NCBI GenBank assembly: GCA_025355505.1
Contig: JANXZM010000023.1
Span: 1 to 64,000, forward strand
Reading direction: 5' to 3'
Source of the DNA: Acidobacteriaceae bacterium
GTDB lineage: Bacteria; Acidobacteriota; Terriglobia; Terriglobales; Acidobacteriaceae
Length of the DNA: 64,000 nucleotides
Part shown: positions 26,797 to 36,091 of the stretch, in pieces
How the letters are laid out: each line of letters begins with the position of its first letter
How positions within the stretch are numbered: the first letter of the stretch is position 1
Translations under genes and position numbers: made by a program
The notes under the pieces: model-generated
Seen by the model: the letters and a program-made list of their open reading frames with translations, nothing else
Databases searched by the model: none
Told to the model about the DNA's origin: nothing

Positions 26797-27708
26797 TCAG
26801 GAGCGAACCGTCATCGGAAGGCTGTTCCGTCGCAACGGATGGCGAAGCACGTCTTTCAATCGCCGTATCTGATCCCGCTGCCGAAGCTCGATTAGCTCCT
26901 CGGGCATAGTACGTTCTAAGCCGGAGAGCATGGACCAGCCATATCCAGCCAGCATCAGAACTCCCCCGATGACAAGCGGCCTGCTCTTCATCTGGTACGC
27001 CGCCCGAAAGATCTCAAAGCCCGCATGGCTTCCGAGCAGGTAATCTTTCTTTCCCCGGTTCCACAACCTGCGAAAAATGCCGGCATGGTCGCCGCTGCCC
27101 ACGTTGCGATGGTGAAAACACGCCTTCTCGTCAAATCTCCAGGTCTGCCAGCCCTTCGCCTGCGCACTCAGCAATGCGATCAGATCGATTCCCCCGGAAC
27201 GGATCGGCCGATAGCCGCCGATCTCCTCAAAACATTCCCGCCGGAACATCTGACAGGCACCCGACACATGAGTCGGGCTCATAAACTGAACATCGTGCGA
27301 CGCGTTCTCCTCCCGATACGGTGTCCCTGCAACTCCCAGCCTGGGATTCTCGGCAAACTTGCCCATCAGGAACGCAAAATAATCCTCTTCGAACGTGATG
27401 TCGGCGTCCAGATTGCCAATCACTTCGTACTTCAGTCCCGCCACGCGGGCGTATCCCTGGTTGAAGGCAGCCGCCTTGCCGGCAAAACTCCTCTCGACGC
27501 GTTCCGGTATCCTCACCAATTCGATCCAGTCGTGCTGGACCGCATAGCTGTTCACGATGTCATCGGTACCATCGGTCGCACCATCGCTGACGATTACCCA
27601 TTTGACGGGGCGCACCGTCTGGGTCACCACCGACTGGATGGTCTGCTCGATCAACCGCGCCTCGTTCCGCGCCGGAGTAATCAGAACGTAAGTAGGAAGA
27701 TTTGACAT
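26797..27708 (-). CDS. Family 2 glycosyltransferase
   Basis: The protein has 303 residues from ATG 27708 (MSNLPTYVLITPARNEARLI). The GT2 features are VIVSDGATDGTDDI, VIGNLDADITFEEDYFAFL (DXD as DAD) and GACQMFRRECFEEIGGYRPI. A C-terminal membrane segment (PLVIGGVLMLAGYGWSML) suggests anchoring, as in processive or polyprenyl-linked transferases. The longer upstream frame to 27759 lacks homology and a ribosome site, so the shorter start is preferred. The methyltransferase gene upstream leaves a gap of about 190 bases with no recognisable content. Confidence 0.88.
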   Translation of the reverse strand: MSNLPTYVLITPARNEARLIEQTIQSVVTQTVRPVKWVIVSDGATDGTDDIVNSYAVQHDWIELVRIPERVERSFAGKAAAFNQGYARVAGLKYEVIGNLDADITFEEDYFAFLMGKFAENPRLGVAGTPYREENASHDVQFMSPTHVSGACQMFRRECFEEIGGYRPIRSGGIDLIALLSAQAKGWQTWRFDEKACFHHRNVGSGDHAGIFRRLWNRGKKDYLLGSHAGFEIFRAAYQMKSRPLVIGGVLMLAGYGWSMLSGLERTMPEELIELRQRDQIRRLKDVLRHPLRRNSLPMTVRS

Positions 27709-27899
27709 TTCAGCGCTGCTTGAACACAACTGTCGAATCGCATGCCCGGCCCCGCACAATAAGGAGTTGGAAGTACCGGAGAATGCGAACCGACGACGAG
27801 GATTGGGTCAGTCGGGCTTACGATGGGTGCCGTGACGAACAGCACGATCGCTTGCAGGCGAGGGCCAGAGCATATCGACAACGCTGGCGCTTGCGCCGC

Positions 27900-28619
27900 T
27901 CAACTCCTGGTGTCCTTTTGCATATCTGACTTGGGGCGATCCATCGGGAAGCCCCCAATTACGATCCAGGACTTAACCAGTCCGCAAAATCGCTCGGGAA
28001 GCAGAGTCGCGCCCGGAAAGAGCACTTGCAGCTCGCGTCCCGTCATAAGCCTGACCTCCTGAACCAGGTTCCGGGCGCGCGCCGGATCAGGGCAGGGACC
28101 GCGCCATCCACATCTCCACCGGCGGATCAAGGACACCCGCAGGTTCAGCGGCATCCATTGCCATCCCGGCACGTGGAAGTGTGGTTCCATGGGGAACCAG
28201 TAGTTAGGGGTCTGGACCCAGAACGACTTGCTCACCCGTTGAATCTCCGACGCCATCCGGCGCTGCTGCTCGAAAGTAAACAGATGCTCGATGACGGAGT
28301 TGCTGAATGCAACTTCAAAGCTGCCGTCGGCGAATTGAGCGAGATCGGTTGCGTCGCCGGTGAGCGGAGTGATGTTTTCGTGCCGCTGTTCCTCTGCCAC
28401 CAGGTTCAGGCTGAATATCTGAACGTCCGACCGGCCGGCCCATCCTCGATTTTTCCAGAACTCATTCGTACCCCCAACGTCGAGAATCCGCAACGGACGG
28501 GGCAAAGAGGCGACCAGCGCCTCAAACTGCCGGAACCGCCGGGCGCGAAACCTGTTTGAAAACGAGTTTGGATTCTTGCCCTCGGCCAGTTGTCGTATCG
28601 AAGGAATCGATAAATCCAT
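27900..28619 (-). CDS. Class I SAM-dependent methyltransferase
   Basis: The 239-residue protein has the methyltransferase core: RILDVGGTNEFWK is motif I, where SAM binds, and ITPLTGDATDLAQFADGSFE is the following acidic loop. Motif post-I appears as VAFSNSVIEHL, the usual S-V-I-E-H of the methyltransferase-11 family. The acceptor is likely a sugar or lipid-linked intermediate, since the gene sits among glycosyltransferases. Methylation may cap or modify the polymer. I cannot tell O- from C-methylation. It starts 69 bases downstream of the FemAB-like gene. Confidence 0.82.
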   Translation of the reverse strand: MDLSIPSIRQLAEGKNPNSFSNRFRARRFRQFEALVASLPRPLRILDVGGTNEFWKNRGWAGRSDVQIFSLNLVAEEQRHENITPLTGDATDLAQFADGSFEVAFSNSVIEHLFTFEQQRRMASEIQRVSKSFWVQTPNYWFPMEPHFHVPGWQWMPLNLRVSLIRRWRCGWRGPCPDPARARNLVQEVRLMTGRELQVLFPGATLLPERFCGLVKSWIVIGGFPMDRPKSDMQKDTRS

Positions 28620-28688
28620 AGCTTTAGAAAACCCCCAATATGGGTTTGGGCTCAGGCAGCACAGAAAACATCAGGGATACGGTTCGTT

Positions 28689-29801
28689 TTATCCAATATG
28701 TCCGTATAGCACCCTGCCGATTGTGGATAACGCTCCCAGCGGCAAGTGCGCCAGTATGTATTTTGTTGCCCTGGACTTCCACTTTGCGGCGGACAAATCG
28801 AACGCGTGCGCACACTGTTCCGACACGCTATATCTCGAATAGGTCACCACCGACTGGGTAGCTCCCCAGCGATTCTTGAACGTGATAAGCCCTTGTTGAC
28901 CCGCGTCCGTCCGCCCAAAGTCGAAAAACCGCAGCCCCGAAGCCTTCGCAGACTGGATCGCTTTCCAGAAAAGAAAGTGCATGCTCCCGAGATTGTTGAA
29001 GCGAGCGTCGCAGCCGCCATACTTGTACACCAGCGTCTGTTTGTAACGAATCGTGAGGATTGCCGCTATCGGCCTGCCCTGGTGAGACGCCACTTGAATC
29101 TTCAGCGCGTCACCAAAGCGGTCCATCAAATTGGCAAACCATTTCCGGGGCGGCGGGGGCAGTTTGTGTCTTTTCCGGGTAACGGTAAAGAGTCCGTAAA
29201 ACTGATCGAGGAGCGCTTCCGTCGACCCTTCCGAGTAGGTCAGACCTTCGCGTTCCGCCCGCCGAATTTTTCTTTGCGTTGAACTCTTGTGACAATTGCG
29301 GAAGAGCGTATCCAAATCGGAGCCAAGATCCAGTTGATGAAAAGTGTAGGGCACGGCCGTATGGTGGAGCGCAGTCACCATTTTGAAGGGCTCCAATGGC
29401 CGTATTTCTACGTAGCGCCACTGCTCGCGGATGGAGTCAAGATCGAGAGCCGCAGTCAAAACCTCCAGGTCATCTTCCTTGTCCACTAGCGGCTCGCAGT
29501 GGTCCGCGAATGGCAGCGACACTAGCCGGCGTCCGGTCAACCAGCTTTCCACACGGCAAAACACCATTGCGTTCTGCAACTCCTGGCCAGCGGGAGTCGT
29601 TGTGAAGGCAACGGGCTCGTAGCCGTAGGTTCTGGAGAGCGCACTCAGCCACGCCGAGGAGTGAAACACGGACGCCCGCGGGTGTGCTTGCAGGAATGCA
29701 TCCCACCGCGGGTCCCGGAGCGGTTGGATGCAATAACCCAGTTTCGGCTCAACATTCGTTGGTATGGCCCTCGGGACATTCAGGCATTCCCCGTAGGACA
29801 T
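28689..29801 (-). CDS. FemAB-like peptidoglycan-interpeptide / aminoacyl transferase family protein
   Basis: The protein has 370 residues from ATG 29801, chosen because the longer frame to 30035 overlaps the DUF354 gene by 130 bases without homology. It has two GNAT-like halves. The motif HPRASVFHSSAWLSALSRTY is near the N-terminus, then QRKIRRAEREGLTYSEGST. The C-terminal half has IAAILTIRYKQTLVYKYGGCDARFNN and MHFLFWKAIQSAKASGLRFFDFGRTD. These segments resemble FemAB proteins found with polysaccharide and exosortase systems, which transfer amino acids to glycan or lipid acceptors. With the GNAT gene at 24771 this makes two such candidates in the locus. Confidence 0.75.
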   Translation of the reverse strand: MSYGECLNVPRAIPTNVEPKLGYCIQPLRDPRWDAFLQAHPRASVFHSSAWLSALSRTYGYEPVAFTTTPAGQELQNAMVFCRVESWLTGRRLVSLPFADHCEPLVDKEDDLEVLTAALDLDSIREQWRYVEIRPLEPFKMVTALHHTAVPYTFHQLDLGSDLDTLFRNCHKSSTQRKIRRAEREGLTYSEGSTEALLDQFYGLFTVTRKRHKLPPPPRKWFANLMDRFGDALKIQVASHQGRPIAAILTIRYKQTLVYKYGGCDARFNNLGSMHFLFWKAIQSAKASGLRFFDFGRTDAGQQGLITFKNRWGATQSVVTYSRYSVSEQCAHAFDLSAAKWKSRATKYILAHLPLGALSTIGRVLYGHIG

Positions 29802-29905
29802 AACGATGGGGATGGCTTTCTCTCGTACTGGAGCCGGCGCACAAAGGGCCGTCCCCTCTCGCGATTCCGACAACACCGCCCCCGGGAAAGCGGAATGCCT
29901 GACCA

Positions 29906-31150
29906 CTAAGATTTCACCTGAATCCTTGGCTCTGTTTGCCCAATCTTCGAGTCTGTGTTGGCTGGCATCTTCGATTGGACGCGCTGTCCTGGCCCTCTCG
30001 TCTCGAGGACGGAGAGGATGTTTGCTACGATGCACTGAAGCACCGGCCGATCACGATGATCCGGCTGGCTGGGCCGATTCCAGCGGACTAGTTTGATCTT
30101 CGTATGGACATCACAAGTATTTTCGATTAGGGTTAGCCGGCCTTCCCGCTCCAAATAGTGGTCCACGGCCCCAATCTTTCCGCGGAAGATGCTATAAACG
30201 GGCACACCAAGCGCTGCGGCTTCGCGATTCATCGTTCCGCCGCCGCTCACCACGAGATCGGAAAACCAGATCAGGTTCAGACCGTTCACTGGTGCGCTTG
30301 GAATCAGCGTACGACCGGCAGAAATCAGGTCACTCCAGTCCGCGCGCAGTTGCTGACCTTGACGCGGGTTTCGCGGAAGAACGACGGTTCGTACGCCAGG
30401 AGTGGACCCCATGAGTCGCATGGTTTCCGCGAACAGTACGTCACTCTCGGGGTTGTGGTAGTGGGCCTCAGTTGCGGGAGGACGAACGGTCACGACAAGA
30501 TCGTCGGGCGAAATCCCCAATTGCACCAATATCGACGGATCTGGTCGGAAGCCCGGTGTATAAACGTCTTCCTTCAGGCCTGGGTACCTTACCACCCTGT
30601 CCGCCCTTCTACTCATTGCTCCTTCTGGTATGACATCGGGCATAAGGACCCAGTCTGGCTCCAGAAACCCCGTCTTCACAGAGTATTCGTAGTCATGCAT
30701 CATCATGGTCGGTATGCCCAATATCTTGCAGACCAGAACTTGTGCTCGGGAGCCGTGCGAAACAGCGAGGTCGGGACGTTGGCGAACCGCGATCGGCACC
30801 AACTGCAAAGCTCTCAAACAGTTGCACAATACTTTCAATAACTTGTTCTTGCCGTAATGTCCACCGACGACCTTGCAGGGCAACTGGAAAAATTCCAGGA
30901 GATCGCAAACCTGATACATATTCCGGGCGGTCAGAATAAGTTCAATATCGTGCTTCTCCAACTCCTTTACGATGGGTACAAAAAATGGCACATGCGGAGA
31001 GTTGTCGATATCAACCCAGACTCTCTTTTTTCGCGTAACCGAGTTTGGCGGCACAGGCAGCGGCATTTTTGTGTGCCCCGATTTCCGCTCACCACGGCCC
31101 TGATCGGCTTCCTGCTCGGTTTCTGCAATGACGCTCTTACTCTCTTTCAT
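29906..31150 (-). CDS. DUF354 family glycosyltransferase-like protein
   Basis: The 414-residue protein matches the DUF354 family, which resembles GT-B glycosyltransferases. Features are KKRVWVDIDNSPHVPFFVPI near residue 42, the nucleotide-sugar-like segment LAVSHGSRAQVLVCKILGIP, and a C-terminal LVVSGGGTMNREAAALGVP that matches the GT-B donor-binding loop. The first 40 residues are polar and lysine/glutamate-rich, so a start at internal Met29 is also possible. The last 25 residues form a polar tail. It lies right after the priming transferase and may add the second sugar. The donor is unknown. Confidence 0.78.
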   Translation of the reverse strand: MKESKSVIAETEQEADQGRGERKSGHTKMPLPVPPNSVTRKKRVWVDIDNSPHVPFFVPIVKELEKHDIELILTARNMYQVCDLLEFFQLPCKVVGGHYGKNKLLKVLCNCLRALQLVPIAVRQRPDLAVSHGSRAQVLVCKILGIPTMMMHDYEYSVKTGFLEPDWVLMPDVIPEGAMSRRADRVVRYPGLKEDVYTPGFRPDPSILVQLGISPDDLVVTVRPPATEAHYHNPESDVLFAETMRLMGSTPGVRTVVLPRNPRQGQQLRADWSDLISAGRTLIPSAPVNGLNLIWFSDLVVSGGGTMNREAAALGVPVYSIFRGKIGAVDHYLEREGRLTLIENTCDVHTKIKLVRWNRPSQPDHRDRPVLQCIVANILSVLETRGPGQRVQSKMPANTDSKIGQTEPRIQVKS

Positions 31151-31295
31151 GTTTCGATCCGCACCTCATACTCCTCTAATTTCCAGTCTCCACCTCAATC
31201 GAAAGACTTCCGGCGCTACGGTGACAGCGTCGAGACCGGACAGGAGCAACGAATGCTTGTATATTGGTCAGCCACTTAGCCGTAGAGATTTTCCG

Positions 31296-32471
31296 CTAAA
31301 ACGAATCTCTGCCGAATAAAACGGCTCTAGGCGTCTGCATCAGAATTTGAATGTCAAGCCACAGGGACCAAGTGCGCACATATTGCAGGTCTAGACGCAC
31401 CATGTCGTCAAAGCGGACGCGGCTGCGGCCTCTAACTTGCCACAAGCCCGTGAGTCCCGGCTTCGTCTCCAGGATGCGCCGGCGATGCCAGATGGCATAT
31501 TCTTGATATTCGTATGCCAGAGGCGGCCTCGGCCCCACCAGCGACATATCGCCATTCAACACACTAAGAAATTGTGGGAATTCGTCCATGCTTGTCCGCC
31601 GCAGAAATCGTCCCAGTGGAGTAACACGAGGATCATTTGTCATCTTGTAGACGGGTGCGCTTGTACCCGTCGCATTTCCGTCGTAACTACCCTTAATTAC
31701 GTCCTTGATGAACTTCTGGTGGAGCGTGAGGTCATTGTTGACATACATGGATCGGAACTTCAGGAATTCAAACGATTTCCCGAATTGACCAAGACGCCGT
31801 TGCCTGAAGATGATGGGGCCTTCCGAGGTCAACTTTACGCACACCGCGATGATGGCAAACACCGGAGAGAGCACTAGCAAAGCCGCGATGCTCCCAACAA
31901 TATCAATCAGCCGTTTGCTGATGCGCGAGAGCTTCCGCTCTTTGTCGCGGTGCACCAGATCTGGATAAAGGATCGGATTGCTGCTTCGGTCCTGCGATTG
32001 ATCGTCCCAATCCTCCGGATACAAATGAAATGAAATGGTAACTTGATTGAACTGCGTACGACTCAGGTTTGAGCGCAGCGTTTCGCTCAATCGGGCCATC
32101 ACGGTTGCCTGGATCGGACTCCGCTCATCGGCATTGATTTCGATGAACATGACGCCTACAACAGTGTTGTCCTTGTACCAGCCGATCACGTCGGTTTCCC
32201 GCGTGGTTAGCGAAATGGCGGAGAACATCTCCCGTAAAGCCTGCCCGTTGTGCCCGCATGGCAGGGTGTGCCCCAGGTCCAGAAGCATCAAGAGGAACGG
32301 CTTTCGCGAGCGATCCGACCGCTTACGCTCGAGCGTGAGCGTTCGCCGGAAAGACGGTTCGTTCGCGATCATTCGCTGAAAAGGCTGTTCATCTAACGCG
32401 CTGCTCTCGGCCACGCTGTCAGACTCGAATCGATTGGGCGTCGTAACATTGGTTGATCGTCTTGAATTCAC
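31296..32471 (-). CDS. Priming undecaprenyl-phosphate sugar-1-phosphate transferase (bacterial sugar transferase family)
   Basis: The protein has 391 residues and two parts. Residues 1-170 are a degenerate regulatory-looking region (RKPFLLMLLDLGHTL, WYKDNTVVGVMFIEINADE), possibly a divergent GGDEF-like fold. Residues 180-391 are the sugar transferase: one membrane helix (VGSIAALLVLSPVFAIIAVC), then QRRLGQFGKSFEFLKFRSM, LRRTSMDEFPQFLSVLNGDM and LVGPRPP. The enzyme attaches the first sugar phosphate to undecaprenyl phosphate at the inner membrane, starting the repeat unit. The start is a GTG preceded by a strong GGAGGAG site eight bases away. Confidence 0.92.
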   Translation of the reverse strand: MNSRRSTNVTTPNRFESDSVAESSALDEQPFQRMIANEPSFRRTLTLERKRSDRSRKPFLLMLLDLGHTLPCGHNGQALREMFSAISLTTRETDVIGWYKDNTVVGVMFIEINADERSPIQATVMARLSETLRSNLSRTQFNQVTISFHLYPEDWDDQSQDRSSNPILYPDLVHRDKERKLSRISKRLIDIVGSIAALLVLSPVFAIIAVCVKLTSEGPIIFRQRRLGQFGKSFEFLKFRSMYVNNDLTLHQKFIKDVIKGSYDGNATGTSAPVYKMTNDPRVTPLGRFLRRTSMDEFPQFLSVLNGDMSLVGPRPPLAYEYQEYAIWHRRRILETKPGLTGLWQVRGRSRVRFDDMVRLDLQYVRTWSLWLDIQILMQTPRAVLFGRDSF

Positions 32472-32582
32472 AGCTTGTTCTCCTCCGCAGCATTCGGCAG
32501 GCGTAGCGCTGCCACCCGTGTGGAACGAACTTCAATTGGACTAGGGGGAACTGGCCTAACCATGCAAGAGGCCAGGTAATAA

Positions 32583-33509
32583 TCAGCCTTCGGTTAATGG
32601 GGGAGGAACTTCGGTTAAGTTTACCGTATTCTGGCCGTATCGCGAATAGTAGTATTGGTGCTCGCCGCTGCTGCAACTATTTACAACCAGACCTAACAAC
32701 GTTGAACGGTCCAGAGTTTCGACCGCCCTTTGCACTAGTTTCTTCTCACTGACACCTTCCCGGATCACAACGAGCACTCCGTCCGCAAGCTTCATCCAGA
32801 ACGTGGTATCCGCCACGGGAATGACCGGTGGAGTGTCAATGATGATCCAGTCGAAGAAGTTTCCCAGCCGGTCCAGCAGTTCCGGAAGGCGTCCGCTCTG
32901 CATCAGGTCGAGCGGGTTCTCGGGTGCGCGCCCGGCGGGGAGGAACCAAAGACCGGAGCCACTGAGTTTGTACACTACTTCAGAAAGTTGCCGCTCGCCG
33001 CGCAAACATTCGCTTAGTCCTGGCAAGGAACCGTCAAACCCAAATCGACTGGCCACGGTTGGCCGCCGCAGATCTCCGTCCAGCAGTAGCGTCTTCAAAA
33101 CCTTACTGCGCGACTGATTAAGCGCCAGATTGGCTGCAACCAGACTTTTGCCTTCTTCCGGGGCCGTACCGGTCACCACAATCCGTTTGAGCTTGCGTCG
33201 TTCGCGCAGGTTTCGCAGCTTCAACCCCAGCACGCGAAATTGTTCTGCCGCCAAGCCACCCTGATCCGTCAGACACACCAGCCTGGAATCTGCCGGCAAT
33301 GTGGGCAAGAGCAATTTCGCAGAGGCAAACGAATCCACACCTGGAGACTCTGGTATTGCCGCCGCCGGCAACTCGGAAAGAGATTGCCTGCGCTCGATTT
33401 CTTGTTCGACCCCTTGCAGCAGATCCGAGACCGAGTCGGCGCTTTTTGCCAAGCTTCCGCCTGACCGCTCGGCCTCTGCTCGCTGCAACGCTTCAAATAT
33501 ATAGCTCAT
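32583..33509 (-). CDS. CpsD/CapB-type tyrosine autokinase (BY-kinase)
   Basis: The protein has 308 residues from ATG 33509 (MSYIFEALQRAE). The P-loop GTAPEEGKS is at 114-122, Walker A' LLLDGDLRRP at 141-150, and Walker B WIIIDTPPV at 221-229. A tyrosine cluster (286-288 and 291) near the C-terminus is the expected autophosphorylation tail. No transmembrane segment is seen, so it needs a separate activator, most likely the Wzz-type protein encoded two genes upstream. Cycles of phosphorylation control polymer length and export. It starts 16 bases after the ExeA-like ATPase, suggesting coupled expression. Confidence 0.9.
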   Translation of the reverse strand: MSYIFEALQRAEAERSGGSLAKSADSVSDLLQGVEQEIERRQSLSELPAAAIPESPGVDSFASAKLLLPTLPADSRLVCLTDQGGLAAEQFRVLGLKLRNLRERRKLKRIVVTGTAPEEGKSLVAANLALNQSRSKVLKTLLLDGDLRRPTVASRFGFDGSLPGLSECLRGERQLSEVVYKLSGSGLWFLPAGRAPENPLDLMQSGRLPELLDRLGNFFDWIIIDTPPVIPVADTTFWMKLADGVLVVIREGVSEKKLVQRAVETLDRSTLLGLVVNSCSSGEHQYYYSRYGQNTVNLTEVPPPLTEG

Positions 33510-33525
33510 GTGGAAGCAACCCTGC

Positions 33526-34476
33526 CTATTGCAGCCTGCCTTTGGTCTCGGCTTGCTGCATGCGATCACGCACTTCGAGCAACGTCTTCACCGCCAGCAG
33601 GAGTTCGTTCTGCTCCTGTTCTTTCGACAGCCGCGCCGCACCGTTTTTCTGCTCCACGGCCACCACCCCGAGCCGCAAGTCCCGCGCGACGCCGTCAATG
33701 ATTTCGGGTGTAATCGTGGCCGCCTGCTTGGCATAGCCCGAGAGCAGCGCGTTTTCGCAGATGGTGTTGATCAGCCGCGGAATTCCCTGCGAGTGCCGGA
33801 ACACAGCCTCGATCGCCGGCTCGGAAAAAATCTTGTCGGTGGCCGCCGTCCCCGCAATCTGGAGACGGCGGGCCATATACGCCTTGGTTTCGTTCCAACT
33901 GAGCGGGTCGAGGTGGCAGCGCAACGCAATCCGTTGTTTTAGTTGCCGGAGTTCATGGGAATCAAGTTTCTGATCGAGTTCCGGCTGACCCGCCAGCACA
34001 ATCTGGAGCAATTTCTGCTGCGATGTTTCGAGGTTGGTTAAAAGCCGGATCTCTTCCAGTATTTCCGCCGACAGGTGGTGCGCCTCGTCCACCACCAGGA
34101 TCGTGGTCAATCCCTTCTGATGTCTCTGCAGCAGAAAGCCATTCAGCACGTGGATCAGTTCGTCTTTCGCTTTGCCAGTAACCGGCAATCCGAAATCGAG
34201 TGCGATATAGCGCATGAATTCGAGAGGCGAAAGCGTCGGATTAAAAATTAGAGCGAAAGCAACATCGCGGCGCTGCAGCAACCCCAGCAGCGAGCGCAGA
34301 ATGAGCGTCTTCCCCGTGCCCACCTCGCCCGTTAGAACGACAAATCCCCGGTGCGCTGTCACCCCGTAGTACAGCGAGGCGAGCGCCTCGTTGTGCCGCG
34401 TCGTAGGAAACAAGAACGACGGATCCGGTGTGATCTCAAACGGGTTGCGCTGCAGATTGTAGAAGCTCTTGTACAT
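33526..34476 (-). CDS. ExeA-like AAA+ ATPase of exopolysaccharide export
   Basis: The 316-residue protein starts MYKSFYNLQRNPFEITPDPS, the typical ExeA start, followed by the P-loop LTGEVGTGKT and Walker B ILVVDEAHHL. A sensor region follows (IVLAGQPELDQKL, QRIALRCHLDPLSWNETKAY), with C-terminal helices and a basic, coiled tail after residue 280. ExeA-type ATPases in EPS clusters pair with outer-membrane or chain-length proteins; the exact role is unclear. The gene is five bases from the Wzz-type gene and 16 bases from the BY-kinase gene, so the three form a tight export module. Confidence 0.88.
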   Translation of the reverse strand: MYKSFYNLQRNPFEITPDPSFLFPTTRHNEALASLYYGVTAHRGFVVLTGEVGTGKTLILRSLLGLLQRRDVAFALIFNPTLSPLEFMRYIALDFGLPVTGKAKDELIHVLNGFLLQRHQKGLTTILVVDEAHHLSAEILEEIRLLTNLETSQQKLLQIVLAGQPELDQKLDSHELRQLKQRIALRCHLDPLSWNETKAYMARRLQIAGTAATDKIFSEPAIEAVFRHSQGIPRLINTICENALLSGYAKQAATITPEIIDGVARDLRLGVVAVEQKNGAARLSKEQEQNELLLAVKTLLEVRDRMQQAETKGRLQ

Positions 34477-34481
34477 GATTT

Positions 34482-36074
34482 CTAGCCGTACAAATACGTT
34501 ACAGCCGATCCTAGCAGGATGAAACCCACGATCGCCACTGCCGCCACGCCTGCGATCCAGGCACTTCGCCGGTTGGACGACTGTTCCTCTAAGCTCTCGA
34601 TCGGCGGAATTTCCGCAATCACCTCGAAAGGAACCAGCTTCTTGATCTCACGCTCGCTATAAATCTTGCCACTCAGTTTTTCCTGGCTGAAAGCGAATAC
34701 CCCGCCGAACACGAACCCCACCGCCAATCCCGCCCCGCACAGCAGCAAACGGTTCGGCTTGTAGGGTCTGGCCGGGAGATTCGGCGGATCCAGCATACGA
34801 AAACGTTCACCCTGTTGCGTTTTCTCCAGGTCGGTCGACATTTCCGACTGGTTTTTCTTGGCCAGCAGTGATTCGTAATCGGCTTTCGACTGATCGTAGT
34901 CGCGCGTGACGTCGGCAAACTGCTGTTCCATCACCGGGGCCATGTTGAGCCGGCCCTGATATTGGTTGATCTTCGCTTGCTCGTCCTTGATTTCCGCTTC
35001 CCGGTTCGCGATTTCGAGGCGATTGGCCTTGAGCTGACTTTCCAGCTCCAGCAGCGGCGCGCTTTTCGGATCGAGCGGCGTAGTCGCGGCCGTTTCCGGA
35101 CTGGAACTACTCGCCCTGCTATTCATGTCAGCGATCATCCGTTCGCGCCTGCTCTCCGCCCGGGCAATCTGCTCTTTGGTCTTGCGGACGTCGGGATGTT
35201 TATCGGTGTAGTGAGAAGTCAAGTCGGCCAGCTGCGCCTTCAGTTGATCCAGCTCTTTGTCGATCGCCGCCAGCCCCACCGGCCCACCCTCACCCGGTTT
35301 CGAAGCGCTTCCCATGGCGCGATATTGATTGATCAGCGATTCCAGATAGGCATTCTGCTGCTTGGCCCGGTTGAGCGCGTCCTGGTTGGCTTGCACCTGA
35401 CTCTGAAGGCCGGCCAGGATCTGCAGATTGCTCTGGGTCTGGGTGGGCAACTCGCCCAGGTGTTGATCCTTGAACACGCGCATTTTCGATTCTTGTTCCG
35501 CAAGCTTTGCGCGTGCCTGATCGAGCTGATCCTGCAGGAAGCTGGTCGTATTTTCGGAGCGTTTCTGCCGTTGCTCGATGTTCTCGGTGATGAACAGGTT
35601 GGCCAGTTCGCTGGTCGCCGTCTGTGCCATCTTCGGATCGCGACTCGCGTAATAAATATTGAAAGCCGAGAGCTTCCTGTCGTCGCCATGCGAAAGCTCG
35701 ATTTCAATATCCTTACGCATTCTCTCCACCAGATCGTCCGGGCTCTTGTGCTTGCGCTCCTGGGCGTAAAGTCCGAGAGAGTCGATGATGCGGAGCAGGC
35801 GGGTACGGCTCATGATCTGCTGCGTAATGCTGTCCAGCTGGTGCTGTATGTCGCTGTCGACGTTCGAAACTACGTATTTCTCCGGCACTGAAGGCTGCTC
35901 GACCAGGATCAGCGTCCCCGAGCGGTAGGTCGAAGGGATCAGCCAGCTCGCACCCCACACCAGCAACCAGCCGCAGAAAAATGGCATCAGAAATTGCCAC
36001 CGGCGACGGCGGACCATTCCCTTGATCTCGGTGAAATCGATGGGTGCGCCTGTTTCTTCCTGTTGTTCTTCCAT
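34482..36074 (-). CDS. Wzz/GumC-type polysaccharide co-polymerase (chain-length determinant)
   Basis: The protein has about 530 residues and two membrane helices: one near the N-terminus (FFCGWLLVWGASWL) and one at the C-terminus (AGVAAVAIVGFILLGSAVTY). The large periplasmic part between them has long coiled-coil segments rich in Q, E and A (QRQKRSENTTSFLQDQLDQA, LNRAKQQNAYLESLINQY). A typical Wzz box lies after the first helix (STYRSGTLILVE). The start at 36074 avoids overlapping the OMP gene, while 36116 would add 14 residues. The protein sets chain length and activates the cytoplasmic BY-kinase encoded two genes on. Confidence 0.9.
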   Translation of the reverse strand: MEEQQEETGAPIDFTEIKGMVRRRRWQFLMPFFCGWLLVWGASWLIPSTYRSGTLILVEQPSVPEKYVVSNVDSDIQHQLDSITQQIMSRTRLLRIIDSLGLYAQERKHKSPDDLVERMRKDIEIELSHGDDRKLSAFNIYYASRDPKMAQTATSELANLFITENIEQRQKRSENTTSFLQDQLDQARAKLAEQESKMRVFKDQHLGELPTQTQSNLQILAGLQSQVQANQDALNRAKQQNAYLESLINQYRAMGSASKPGEGGPVGLAAIDKELDQLKAQLADLTSHYTDKHPDVRKTKEQIARAESRRERMIADMNSRASSSSPETAATTPLDPKSAPLLELESQLKANRLEIANREAEIKDEQAKINQYQGRLNMAPVMEQQFADVTRDYDQSKADYESLLAKKNQSEMSTDLEKTQQGERFRMLDPPNLPARPYKPNRLLLCGAGLAVGFVFGGVFAFSQEKLSGKIYSEREIKKLVPFEVIAEIPPIESLEEQSSNRRSAWIAGVAAVAIVGFILLGSAVTYLYG

Positions 36075-36091
36075 GTCTAAACTCGAATGAC

